DNA of 64,000 nucleotides from Thalassotalea mangrovi (lineage in GTDB: Bacteria; Pseudomonadota; Gammaproteobacteria; Enterobacterales; Alteromonadaceae). The notes under the pieces are model-generated. The model ran no database searches and was not told where the DNA came from. It was given only the letters and a program-made list of their open reading frames with translations. This document shows positions 38,359 to 46,177 of the stretch, one piece after another. The translations under genes and the position numbers were made by a program. Location of the stretch: positions 1 through 64,000 of the forward strand of contig NZ_SWDB01000031.1 in NCBI RefSeq assembly GCF_005116735.1. The letters are read 5' to 3'. How positions within the stretch are numbered: the first letter of the stretch is position 1; each line of letters begins with the position of its first letter.

Positions 38359-38369
38359 AAGGGGTTGCT

Positions 38370-39413
38370 ATGTTTTCCACAAGCAAGTTTCGTCGACTGA
38401 TTTTCCTTACCGCATTTTCTTCTGCGGCTTTCTCCAATGTGTCGTTTGCACAGAAAAACCTGACTCAGGAAGGTTTTGACCAGTATGTCGAAGGTCTGAA
38501 ACAACAAGCCATTGCCAAAGGCTTCAGCCAGCAATTGGTCGACTCGGCCTTTGCCAACGTCGAATTTCACAAGCGCGCCATCAAAGCTGATAAAAACCAA
38601 CCAGAACGAGTGGAAACCCTGGAAACCTATTTACCCGTTCGTGTTTCTGAGTGGAAGGTAAACAAAGCAAAAGAAATGATGAAGCTTCATCATAATGAGT
38701 TACAACGTGTTAGCAAACAATTTGGGGTGCAGCCACGATTTATTGTTGCCTTGTGGGGACTGGAATCAAATTTTGGCAACATCACCGGCAATTACAATGT
38801 GGTATCAGCGTTAAGTACCCTGGCATATGAGGGACGCCGCGAGAGCTTTTTTACCAAGCAATTGATGGATGCACTCACCATTCTTGATCAGGGGCATATC
38901 GCTGCCGAAGACATGAAAGGTTCCTGGGCAGGTGCGATGGGACACAATCAGTTTATGCCAAGCTCGTTCCTGGCCTATGCTGCCGATGGTGATGGTGACG
39001 GTAAAAAAGATATCTGGAATAACACCACCGATGTCTTTGCCTCTATCGCCAACTACTTAAAGTCCGTTGGCTGGGATGATTCCATTACCTGGGCCAGACA
39101 AGTGAAATTACCGGAAGATTTTGACTATTCGCTGGCAATTCCCCAGAACACCGGTGGACGATCTAACTGGTTAAAAGCATGGAAACGTACCGAGATGTCA
39201 TTGGCTGACTGGCAAAAGGCCGGGGTAAGACGGTTTAACGGCCAGGATTTGCCTAAGGTGGATATCACTGCCGCGCTGGTATTTCCCGACGGTGAAAAAG
39301 GACGGGCGTATCTGGCCTATGATAATTATAAGTGCCTGATGCACTGGAACCTGTCGTACTATTTTGTTACCAGTGTTGGGCATCTGGCCGATCGCATTAA
39401 ATTTAATCGCTAA
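38370..39413 (+). CDS. Lytic murein transglycosylase, MltB family
   Basis: 347 residues. Signal peptide 1-27 ending VSFA (no lipobox Cys, so soluble periplasmic unlike MltB). Catalytic Glu132 in LWGLESNFGN, then SALSTLAYEGRR, WAGAMGHNQFMPSSF and an EF-hand-like DGDGDGKKDIW. It cleaves peptidoglycan glycan strands to 1,6-anhydro products. In a ycgL-mltB-ycgN cluster. Confidence 0.92.
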   Translation: MFSTSKFRRLIFLTAFSSAAFSNVSFAQKNLTQEGFDQYVEGLKQQAIAKGFSQQLVDSAFANVEFHKRAIKADKNQPERVETLETYLPVRVSEWKVNKAKEMMKLHHNELQRVSKQFGVQPRFIVALWGLESNFGNITGNYNVVSALSTLAYEGRRESFFTKQLMDALTILDQGHIAAEDMKGSWAGAMGHNQFMPSSFLAYAADGDGDGKKDIWNNTTDVFASIANYLKSVGWDDSITWARQVKLPEDFDYSLAIPQNTGGRSNWLKAWKRTEMSLADWQKAGVRRFNGQDLPKVDITAALVFPDGEKGRAYLAYDNYKCLMHWNLSYYFVTSVGHLADRIKFNR

Positions 39414-39427
39414 GCAGGTTACAGACA

Positions 39428-39961
39428 TTGAAAAAGACTCAGGTTGTAGAGTTTTGGAAAGAAAAAACGCTGTCGCAAATGAACCGAACCGAGTGGGAGG
39501 CTATTTGTGACGGCTGCGGTAAATGCTGTTTGCATAAAATCATCGAAGATGACAGCGACGATGACGGCGAAGAACACGAGCCCGTTGAGTCTTTGAGTCC
39601 AACCGACTACATTCGCGAAGGCGAGGAACTGTTATACACCAATGTGGTCTGTCATTTGTTGAATGATAAAACCTGCAGTTGCTCGAAATACAGTCAGCGA
39701 ACAAAATTGGTCCCTGACTGTGTGCAGTTAACGCAAGACAACCTTGATGATATCTTTTTCATGCCACCGAGTTGCAGCTATCGACGCCTGCACGAGGGCA
39801 GGGGGTTACCATCATGGCATCCGCTGCTCAATAAAGGCAAAAAAACGGCCATGCATAAAGCCGGTATGTCAGTACGGGGCAAAGTGATGAAAGACGATGA
39901 AGTGGATATTCACGATTATGAGGATCATCTGGTCACCTGGCCGTTAGAGGATGTTGATTAA
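39428..39961 (+). CDS. ycgN: YcgN family Cys-cluster protein
   Basis: 177 residues from a TTG start. The family's N-terminal FW..KTL..M is present only with this start; the first ATG is 17 codons on. Cys cluster: CDGCGKCC, CHLLNDKTCSCSKY, DCV and CSYRRL, typical of UPF0153/YcgN and probably metal binding. A 25-residue acidic insert (DDSDDDGEEHEPVE region, about 40-62) after LHKI is absent from E. coli YcgN. Function unknown. Confidence 0.9.
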   Translation: MKKTQVVEFWKEKTLSQMNRTEWEAICDGCGKCCLHKIIEDDSDDDGEEHEPVESLSPTDYIREGEELLYTNVVCHLLNDKTCSCSKYSQRTKLVPDCVQLTQDNLDDIFFMPPSCSYRRLHEGRGLPSWHPLLNKGKKTAMHKAGMSVRGKVMKDDEVDIHDYEDHLVTWPLEDVD

Positions 39962-39972
39962 AACGTGGCTGG

Positions 39973-40794
39973 ATGATTATGACGTGTCCCGAGACCTTTC
40001 CCCACGCCGTACACAAACTTTATCAATACCGAAAATCGATAAGTACCCGGCCATTTAACGCTCGTGGCGCTGGCGTTACGCGTTGTGAATACTGTCGTAT
40101 CGATATTGATCACTGTATTTGTCCTTTAGTGAAGCCGCAATCCGCCAATGCCAGTTTTGCCCTGTTAATGTATGATGATGAGGTTTTAAAACCCAGCAAT
40201 ACCGGGCGCTTGATTGCCGATATCCTGCCAGATACAAAAGCCAGTCTCTGGCATCGCACCCAAGTTTGTGAGCAATTTAAGTCACTGCTTAACGATCCGC
40301 ACTACCAACCAATCCTGATCTTCCCTGATGAATATGCGGTGCCTGAGCAACCACTTATGGGCATTGATGAGCTGGAAAAATTAGGCGTTGAGGGTAAACA
40401 GCGAGTCCGCAGACCATTATTTATTTTACTTGACGCCACCTGGCGTCAGGCTCGAAAAATGTATCGTAAAAGTCCATACTTGCATCACATTCCCATGCTG
40501 TCAGTGCCGGCGCAGTTAATGACTCGGGAGCCTGAATCAGCCGTAGGAGATATTACTGATGGGTTAGCGGGTTCCCGTTATCATGTACGAACAGCCCACA
40601 AAGAACAGCAATTGGCAACGGCAGAAGTTGCTGCCCGGGTCTTGCAGCTGTCCGGTAATCAGCGAGCCGGTGATGTGCTAAACCTGTGGTTTGATGTGTT
40701 TAGTTACCGTTATCAATGCGGGGTGAAGCAACCCAATCTCGGTGATAAAAGTGCCGTTCAGCGATATCAGCAATACCTTCAACAACATCCTTAG
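39973..40794 (+). CDS. tapT: DTW-domain tRNA acp3U synthase TapT-like
   Basis: 273 residues. Four-Cys N-terminal site (CEYCRIDIDHCIC), then KPSNTGRLIADILPDT, the catalytic DATW motif (LLDATWRQARKMYRKSPYL) and a late TAEVAAR. DTW enzymes transfer the aminocarboxypropyl group from SAM to uridine in tRNA (acp3U47). Start could be the first or third codon (MIMTCPETF); neither has a strong ribosome site. It follows ycgN by 11 bp. Confidence 0.88.
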   Translation: MIMTCPETFPHAVHKLYQYRKSISTRPFNARGAGVTRCEYCRIDIDHCICPLVKPQSANASFALLMYDDEVLKPSNTGRLIADILPDTKASLWHRTQVCEQFKSLLNDPHYQPILIFPDEYAVPEQPLMGIDELEKLGVEGKQRVRRPLFILLDATWRQARKMYRKSPYLHHIPMLSVPAQLMTREPESAVGDITDGLAGSRYHVRTAHKEQQLATAEVAARVLQLSGNQRAGDVLNLWFDVFSYRYQCGVKQPNLGDKSAVQRYQQYLQQHP

Positions 40795-40866
40795 ATACCG
40801 TCCCCAGCATTGACATCATTACCTGAAAAGGCGACAGTATTTGTAAAAAGATTAAGGATGTCATCA

Positions 40867-41844
40867 ATGAAAGTAGTTAATGGTTCAGGTCAGTGTCGAT
40901 ATCAATTGCGGCGAATTGTTCCCGTGACAATCAGTCTGATAATCTCAGTATTGGCGTCAGCAAACGTTGCCGCAGAAGATGAAATTTATCTGGCGACGTT
41001 ATCTCAGGATGAGGTAAGTGAGGTCGTCAATATTAGTAATCGTAGTGGCTATGACAACCAGCCACATTTTACCCCTGACTCTAAAGCATTGCTTTATACC
41101 GCGATGTACGCACAAGGGAATGGCGAAGAGACCAGGCAGCAGTCTGATAGCATGCATTATGATCTGGCAAGCGGCAAATTATCCAACCTGACTCAATCAG
41201 ATGCCAGCGAATATTCACCCACCGTAACCCCGGATGGAAAGCACTTTAGTGTGATTCGTGTCGGTGCCGATGGACGTCAGTTATTGTGGCAATACCCGTT
41301 AAATGAACCGGGTGCCAAAGGAACCTCTTTATATCCAGAGCTATTTGATGTCGGCTATCACGTCTGGCTGAACCCGGATGAGTTGCTGTTATTTGTACTC
41401 GGTGAGCCAATGGCGCTGCAGCGTGCCAACATCAAGGAAAAAAAATCCGAAGTTATAGACACTCATATCGGTCGCACCTTACGCCAGGTCCCTGGAACTC
41501 AATTATTTAGTTATAACAAGGAACACGGCCAGGGCTGGCAGATGTATATCTATCATCAGGAACAACAAACAACCTACGGCAATATCAGCTTGCCATCCGA
41601 GAACATGTATTATGCCTGGCATCAGGACGGCTCTCTTCTAACGGCCATTGGCAACCAGGTTTACCAGGCAAAAGTCGATTTCAACCCGGATGCGCAGGCA
41701 ATAACCCTCAAACAACCTAAAGTCAGTGGTGCTGACTGGAATGTATGGCACGACTTTTCCAATGAATGCGATGGCAATATTACCCGCATGGTAATGAGCC
41801 CAGATCAAAAGTATTTTGCTTTTGTCTGTAACTCGGTGGATTAA
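40867..41844 (+). CDS. Periplasmic TolB-like beta-propeller protein
   Basis: 325 residues from MKVVNGSGQCRYQLRR; AAGGA lies 8 nt upstream, while the ATG three codons earlier overlaps that ribosome site. Signal peptide with core VTISLIISVLASANVAA. PD40/TolB-type blades: GYDNQPHFTPDSKALLYTA, ASEYSPTVTPDGKHFSVIR and VMSPDQKYFAFVC. No enzyme motif; likely a periplasmic sensor or binding protein. Follows tapT by 72 bp. Confidence 0.75.
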   Translation: MKVVNGSGQCRYQLRRIVPVTISLIISVLASANVAAEDEIYLATLSQDEVSEVVNISNRSGYDNQPHFTPDSKALLYTAMYAQGNGEETRQQSDSMHYDLASGKLSNLTQSDASEYSPTVTPDGKHFSVIRVGADGRQLLWQYPLNEPGAKGTSLYPELFDVGYHVWLNPDELLLFVLGEPMALQRANIKEKKSEVIDTHIGRTLRQVPGTQLFSYNKEHGQGWQMYIYHQEQQTTYGNISLPSENMYYAWHQDGSLLTAIGNQVYQAKVDFNPDAQAITLKQPKVSGADWNVWHDFSNECDGNITRMVMSPDQKYFAFVCNSVD

Positions 41845-42054
41845 AAACGAGATACTCTGGATGGCTCTAAAGAGCGAACTGCAGCCGTTCAGTAGAGTCG
41901 AAACCTGAAGGGATAAGGATGAACATCGTCTAAGTTACCTGATTCACTGGTACTTTAACTGATTTGGTAAAGCTTAGCTCGCGCTCGTACCTCGCTAACT
42001 TTATTTGATCCCTTTTGCCGTTCATTGTGGCATTGGTTTTTGGAACAACGAACA

Positions 42055-42663
42055 ATGCAAAATCTTCTTGAGCAATTAAAAGATAAAAGGTCTCCCAAAA
42101 GACGCTCTGCAGCAAAGAAGCTAAGAAAAATGAGTAATGTGGAAGCAGGTCCCTATTTACTTGATGCTCTAGAAAAGGAGATTAAAGATGTACGAACTTG
42201 GGAAACTCAGTATCAGATTATAATGGCTTTGGGAGAGTGTGGTTATACGAAAGCTCTGCCCTTTCTTATAAGGCTATCTGATAAATACTTCGAAGCCACA
42301 ATGATTTACATGGCTTTAGGGGATTCAATTGTTAGGTTGTCAAAGCAGCATGAGAATGATGCATCTCCTGCTATAAATCTTCTCGACTCTGGAAACGAAA
42401 GTCTAGCCGATGGCGCACTCCGTGCTGTAGCAATGCTTCGGATGCAACCAAATAGAGAGCAGACTTCAGCAATTTTAGAATTTGTGTCTTCTTCCAGCTT
42501 AAATGAAGGTATTCGTTTTTGGGTAATCGCAGCGGCACCAGGTTGGGAAGGCGATGATGTTAAACATTTCTTAGAACAATGTAGGAACTCTAGTCGAGAA
42601 GAATTTAAGGACGCCGCGGAACTCGCGCTCAAGAAGAAGTATCGAAAATGGCACCCCCTTTAA
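42055..42663 (+). CDS. HEAT-repeat protein
   Basis: 202 residues from MQNLLEQLKDKRSPKRR; the frame opens ten codons earlier at a TTG. Alpha-helical repeats of HEAT/PBS-lyase type: KRRSAAKKLRKM, YQIIMALGECGYTKALPFL and EEFKDAAELALKKKY. No signal peptide or catalytic motif; protein-protein scaffold, cytoplasmic. A weak ribosome site and the isolated position in a stretch of small accessory genes suggest acquired DNA. A TTAGCAATTGCTAA palindrome lies 69 bp after the stop. Confidence 0.75.
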   Translation: MQNLLEQLKDKRSPKRRSAAKKLRKMSNVEAGPYLLDALEKEIKDVRTWETQYQIIMALGECGYTKALPFLIRLSDKYFEATMIYMALGDSIVRLSKQHENDASPAINLLDSGNESLADGALRAVAMLRMQPNREQTSAILEFVSSSSLNEGIRFWVIAAAPGWEGDDVKHFLEQCRNSSREEFKDAAELALKKKYRKWHPL

Positions 42664-42731
42664 AGACTAACAAAAGATTGCAGTGCGTTCCGGCTTACGA
42701 GCTCCAAAGTACACCACCAACTTATCGTACA

Positions 42732-42745
42732 TTAGCAATTGCTAA
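42732..42745. repeat. TTAGCAATTGCTAA palindrome, copy 1
   Basis: Perfect 14 bp palindrome in the shared context ATTAGCAATTGCTAACGG, repeated exactly after another small gene at 43472-43485. Directly downstream GGGCC-GAGTTAT-GGCCC forms a hairpin. It resembles the end of an integron cassette only loosely. Confidence 0.7.
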
Positions 42746-42890
42746 CGGGCCGAGTTATGGCCCATTTGCGACGCCGCCACAAATAACGTAACTTATTGAA
42801 TACTATATAGTCGTAAACGGCTGTAGTGAGCGAACTAGAGTCACTCATTCGAACTGAATGGACTACAAATTAAACTAAAAAAGACAAATT

Positions 42891-43106
42891 ATGACTCCCG
42901 AAGTAAAAGCAGCCATAACCTACTTTATGCTATGTTTTATTGCCTCCTGCGGAATGATAATCCACGGATATAACCTTAAGAAAAACAAAGTGACGTTGCC
43001 AACAGAAGACAGCGGTGACAAAGCTCAAATAGGACAACTTCTGATTGTGATTGGAGTTTTGACATTAGTATGGCAAGCCTATGAGTTATATCTGAAACTG
43101 ATTTAA
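42891..43106 (+). CDS. Small two-helix membrane protein (accessory)
   Basis: 71 residues starting MTPEVKAAITYFMLCFIASCGMII. Two membrane helices (about 8-27 and 46-66) with a polar loop containing NKVTLPTEDSGDKAQ. No recognised family. It lies between the HEAT protein and another small membrane protein, all on plus strand with long non-coding spacers, a cassette-like arrangement. Confidence 0.6.
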   Translation: MTPEVKAAITYFMLCFIASCGMIIHGYNLKKNKVTLPTEDSGDKAQIGQLLIVIGVLTLVWQAYELYLKLI

Positions 43107-43137
43107 GTTGAAGAGATTCTTCTATAAAGGAACGTAG

Positions 43138-43446
43138 GTGGAATTACTGCTCATTTTGAAATACATCGGTATTACTTATTTTTGCCTTTTCGCAATACCA
43201 TTGATTATCGGCAAATTTGCCACGTTTGCTCTAATGTTTCTGGAACGCTTAACCGATCATGATATTCACACTTACCTTACAGAAAAACATTACAAAGTCT
43301 CTCCAATTGAGGAGGTTCGATTCTGGGGTAGTGTCCTCGAAATTATTAACGAGATTATACTGAAGTTAATAGGTTCATTTAGTCATGTAGTGGTGATTTT
43401 TAGTTTTATAGTTTTACTGTGGGTAATGGTCAATATTCAACACTAA
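43138..43446 (+). CDS. Small membrane protein (accessory)
   Basis: 102 residues from a GTG with AAGGA six bases upstream. Two hydrophobic spans (about 1-35, LLILKYIGITYFCLFAIPLII, and 78-100, VVVIFSFIVLLWVMV) flank a soluble loop (LTDHDIHTYLTEKHYKVSPIEEV). Not recognised. 31 bp after the preceding small gene, so possibly co-transcribed. A TTAGCAATTGCTAA palindrome follows the stop by 25 bp. Confidence 0.6.
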   Translation: MELLLILKYIGITYFCLFAIPLIIGKFATFALMFLERLTDHDIHTYLTEKHYKVSPIEEVRFWGSVLEIINEIILKLIGSFSHVVVIFSFIVLLWVMVNIQH

Positions 43447-43471
43447 TTCATGCTTAATTTGACTTTGTATA

Positions 43472-43485
43472 TTAGCAATTGCTAA
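43472..43485. repeat. TTAGCAATTGCTAA palindrome, copy 2
   Basis: Same 14 bp palindrome and flanking ACGG as at 42732. Here it is followed by GGTCTG...CAAAGCCGCCGTTTAGGC, whose CCGTTTAG can pair imperfectly with CTAACGG, reminiscent of a degenerate attC. No integrase is in view. Confidence 0.6.
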
Positions 43486-43591
43486 CGGTCTGTTCCTGGC
43501 ACAAAGCCGCCGTTTAGGCTGGCTCGAATTTTGCCAAAAAAACGAGATTACGGCCTACGCCGCAATGACGAATTTCAAGCTTTTCGACAGC

Positions 43592-43650
43592 GTCCTCACC
43601 GACAACGTCCTCAGCGATGAAATCCTCACCGACGCAGTCCTCATTCCAAT
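43592..43650. repeat. 15 bp tandem repeat
   Basis: Nearly four 15 bp units: gtcctcaccgacaac, gtcctcagcgatgaa, atcctcaccgacgca, gtcctcattccaata. On minus it would read in frame as GED/AED pentapeptides but there is no start codon, so it may be a remnant of a repeat-containing gene. It lies in the 432 bp gap 43447-43878 together with the hairpin array. Confidence 0.7.
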
Positions 43651-43782
43651 AAAAAGCTCACTTCTGTTCCTGGTACGTTAGAGACATTCGGCTCTAGCTT
43701 AGATTCCCTATCGTGGCAGGGGATGATTCAAGGTTTTTTGCTTTTCCTTCCTCTTCCGCCAGCGAAGCTTACCTCACTCGGA

Positions 43783-43897
43783 GGGACGTTTTTTGTCCCG
43801 TACTCGAAACAATCTTTGATTGTGTGCTCGAAGTGGCGTTTTCTGCCACGTGCTCGGAGTATCGCTTGCGATACGTGCTCAGGGAGTTTTAACTCCC
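43783..43897. repeat. Array of five distinct hairpins with GTGCTCG spacers
   Basis: Five perfect stems of different sequence occur in a row: GGGAC/GTCCC, ACAATC/GATTGT, GTGGC/GCCAC, GTATCGC/GCGATAC and GGGAGTT/AACTCCC. Loops are T-rich and 2-7 nt long. The spacers are near-constant: GTACTCGA, GTGCTCGA, GTGCTCGG, GTGCTCAG, giving a CTCG period of 24-26 bp (43777, 43803, 43827, 43853, 43878). The last stem contains the stop-proximal codons of the minus-strand carbonic anhydrase gene. A weaker sixth unit may precede it (43753-43780). Confidence 0.8.
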
Positions 43898-44415
43898 GCT
43901 ATGCGCTGTAACCCTTTCTTATACCGCTTTGCATTTTCCACATAATGGCTGGCGCCCTGGAGAAGTTGCGCTTGCTGCTCTTCGCTTAACGTTTTTACCA
44001 CTTTTGCCGGAGAACCGAGGACCAAAGAGCCATCAGGGATGACCATATTTTCGGTGACCAGAGCGTTAGCACCTATCAGACAACCTTTTCCTATTTTTGC
44101 GCCGTTAAGAACCACCGCATTGATGCCTATCAGGCTACCATCGCCAATGTCACAGCCATGCAACATAACTTTATGACCTATGGTAACGTTTTTACCCAGG
44201 CTCATCGGCATACCAGGGTCCACATGTAACACGCTGCCATCCTGGATATTGCTGCCTTCACCAATGGTTATCGTATCGTTATCGGCTCTGATCACAACGC
44301 CAAACCAGACTGACGAGTCCGCGTTTAAGGTGACCTGGCCAATAACCGTGGCATTGTCGGCAACAAAACAGGAAGGGTGTAATGTTGGTGTATATTCATC
44401 GAGTTGAAAAATCAT
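43879..44415 (-). CDS. Gamma-carbonic anhydrase family protein (YrdA/PaaY)
   Basis: 178 residues of left-handed beta-helix hexapeptide repeats ([55 protein letters not shown]). Metal-ligand His residues are in the expected HVD and GHKVMLHGC positions. Annotated carbonic anhydrase-like; catalysis in this subgroup is often unproven. The final six codons and stop lie inside the last hairpin of a repeat array, so the C terminus (AGVKTP) may have been shaped by that element. Its upstream region holds a heptamer repeat array. Confidence 0.9.
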   Translation of the reverse strand: MIFQLDEYTPTLHPSCFVADNATVIGQVTLNADSSVWFGVVIRADNDTITIGEGSNIQDGSVLHVDPGMPMSLGKNVTIGHKVMLHGCDIGDGSLIGINAVVLNGAKIGKGCLIGANALVTENMVIPDGSLVLGSPAKVVKTLSEEQQAQLLQGASHYVENAKRYKKGLQRIAGVKTP

Positions 44416-44435
44416 AAATTATCTCGGGAAAGCCA

Positions 44436-44622
44436 TAAGGCTGTAAGCTATAAGCTGTAAGGAATCTGGGCTATAAAGCTATAAGCCATAAGCTGTATGG
44501 CTATAAGCTGTAAGGATGTTGGGCTTTATAGCGTTAATGCTTTACCGCTTTACATCTCTATAGCGTTTCGACTTTACAGCTTTATAGCGTTACAGCTCTA
44601 CAGCGTTTCCGTGTTACAGCCT
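44436..44622. repeat. GCYRTAA heptamer inverted array, copy B
   Basis: The left half is a run of GCYRTAA heptamers (gccataa g gctgtaa gctataa gctgtaa). From about 44524 the complement continues as TTTAYAGC octamers (tttatagc, tttacagc, tctacagc). The two halves can pair as a long imperfect hairpin. Same repeat family as 8617-8727. It fills most of the 310 bp gap between the carbonic anhydrase and PilZ genes; the remainder is AT-rich, probably the PilZ promoter. Confidence 0.75.
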
Positions 44623-44725
44623 TTTAAAAAACATTTTTATATTTCTATCATGTTATCAGTTGTTTGTAATTCAATTGTTAATTTTGTTATATTGGCGTTA
44701 CCTGATTTAGATTGAAGGAATAATA

Positions 44726-45031
44726 ATGTCTAACTCTGAGCAAAAGGTTTCAGAACGCCGTCAATATTTCCGTATTGATATGGAGTATGAAACCGTCGAC
44801 TTACTATGGCGCGATGAAGAAGGCCAGTCCCACAAAGTGAAATCTGTTTGTCTTGATTTTTCCCGTGGCGGACTTCGCATCGAACATGAATTTGCCATAA
44901 CGGTTGGCACCGAAGTCAGTATTTGTTTTCAGGCCGATCATCCTGAAAGCCAAACACTAGTCGCCACAGTTGTGCGTTGTATCGAGTTAACGGGTAATCG
45001 TTTCTCGATTGGCCTGCAAATGGTTGACTAA
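44726..45031 (+). CDS. PilZ domain protein
   Basis: 101 residues, a single PilZ domain. The N-terminal cyclic-di-GMP binding RxxxR is ERRQYFR (about 10-16), the second motif is DFSRGGLRI (a D-x-S-x-GG match), followed by QADHPESQTLVATVVRC and GNRFSIGLQMV. It binds cyclic-di-GMP as a small effector, and could read out signals from GGDEF proteins such as the one at 9895-14442 (inference). GAAGGA lies seven bases before the ATG. Confidence 0.9.
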   Translation: MSNSEQKVSERRQYFRIDMEYETVDLLWRDEEGQSHKVKSVCLDFSRGGLRIEHEFAITVGTEVSICFQADHPESQTLVATVVRCIELTGNRFSIGLQMVD

Positions 45032-45088
45032 CCCTCTATTTTTTAGCCCCCACTAAAAACGTATATTTAATAACAAGGAATTAAACTC

Positions 45089-45757
45089 ATGATTGTTCTG
45101 GTTGGTGGTGAAAAGGGTGGCAGCGGAAAAAGCTGTCTGGCTCAGAATATAGGTGTTTATTTAGCTAAAGAAAAAAATGCCAGTGTGTTGATCGCCGATT
45201 GCGATCCACAAAGAACGACCTCAGACTGGATTCAGGCACGTAATAATGATCCCGACTTAGTAACGATTAACTGCATTCAGCTATACGGAAAAATCCGCAA
45301 CGATTTATTAAGTCTTAATGAGCATTATGATTACGTAATCGTCGACTGTGGTGGTCAGGACAACCTGGCATTACGTGCTGCCATGTCCGTTGCTGAGCAC
45401 GTATTGATCCCGCTGCGTCCGAAGCGTCGCGATATCAAAACAGCGCCACACATGGAAGACATGTTAAGCACCTGTAAAATGGTTAATCCAAAGATGATTG
45501 CTTCGTTTGTGATCACCCAGTGCCCATCGTTACCGAATCAGGCAGGGCGGATTATCGAAGCCAAGGAAGTATGTGCATCCTACGGTATCAACGTATTAGA
45601 CTCGGTGACCTATAACCGTAACATTTACGATGACTCCGAAGAAAAAGGCACATCGGTTTTTGAAGCGGAACCCAATGGCAAGGCAGCTGAAGAAATTCGC
45701 GCGATTGCTAATGAGTTCTTATCGATTGAACAGGAACTGAGCTATGAGTTTAGCTGA
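45089..45757 (+). CDS. ParA-family ATPase
   Basis: 222 residues. Deviant Walker A KGGSGKSC (9-16), switch I DPQRTTSDWIQAR and switch II VIVDCGGQDNLALRAAM. It lacks the N-terminal HTH of type Ia ParA and resembles short type Ib / orphan chromosomal ParA proteins (MinD/ParA superfamily). Its end overlaps the start of a small ribbon-helix-helix protein by 14 bp, the arrangement of ParA-ParG pairs. Could position a plasmid-derived locus, a protein complex or a polar cargo. Confidence 0.85.
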   Translation: MIVLVGGEKGGSGKSCLAQNIGVYLAKEKNASVLIADCDPQRTTSDWIQARNNDPDLVTINCIQLYGKIRNDLLSLNEHYDYVIVDCGGQDNLALRAAMSVAEHVLIPLRPKRRDIKTAPHMEDMLSTCKMVNPKMIASFVITQCPSLPNQAGRIIEAKEVCASYGINVLDSVTYNRNIYDDSEEKGTSVFEAEPNGKAAEEIRAIANEFLSIEQELSYEFS

Positions 45758-46097
45758 TCTGAAAAAGCAGGAAAAACCTAAGGCAAAAGTATGCTTTAGC
45801 GTCGATGATTTTATCGAAGATGCGAATAACTATGCCATGGGAAAACCGCAAATCGTCAGCGCCGAAGCCAGTCAGCAAGCGGAAAAGTTTAAAAAGCAGT
45901 TTGCTGAGGATAATCATTGCGAAGCGGGTACGCCATTCAAACATGCCACTTTTACCTTAAGTGATAGTGCCATCCAACAATTGAATGAGCTTTCCGAACA
46001 GACTCATATTCCTAAATCCCGTTTATTGCGGATTATGGTGCATGATTTCTTCTTCAATGAAAATCCAAATAAGTTTTTTCTTTCTGATATCAAATAG
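45744..46097 (+). CDS. RHH protein partner of ParA
   Basis: 117 residues. Basic, probably disordered N terminus (SLADLKKQEKPKAKV), a middle helix, and a C-terminal ribbon-helix-helix-like segment: FKHATFTLSDSAIQQLNEL then THIPKSRLLRIMVHDFFF. The layout matches ParG/ParB-type centromere-binding partners of short ParA proteins. It overlaps parA by 14 bp. No clear iterated centromere site was seen in the 57 bp before parA. A MITE-like element begins 81 bp downstream. Confidence 0.7.
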   Translation: MSLADLKKQEKPKAKVCFSVDDFIEDANNYAMGKPQIVSAEASQQAEKFKKQFAEDNHCEAGTPFKHATFTLSDSAIQQLNELSEQTHIPKSRLLRIMVHDFFFNENPNKFFLSDIK

Positions 46098-46177
46098 GGC
46101 TGCATTTGTCCTTTTGCCACGTTACCTGGCGATAGCGAAGAACAAGCTTTAGTGCGATGGAGCAGGGTGTTAAACTA

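Noticed and set aside
41845-42054. Hidden gene between the TolB-like and HEAT genes
   Set aside because: Only a short minus-strand frame overlapping the HEAT start is open; no credible initiation site seen.
43783-43897. CRISPR array or plain terminators
   Set aside because: The conserved part is only 7-8 bp and the variable parts are palindromes. T runs typical of terminators are missing after the stems, and no cas gene is present.
43723-43911. Plus-strand frame of 62 codons through the hairpin array
   Set aside because: It is produced by the repeats themselves and runs antisense into the carbonic anhydrase gene; no start signal.
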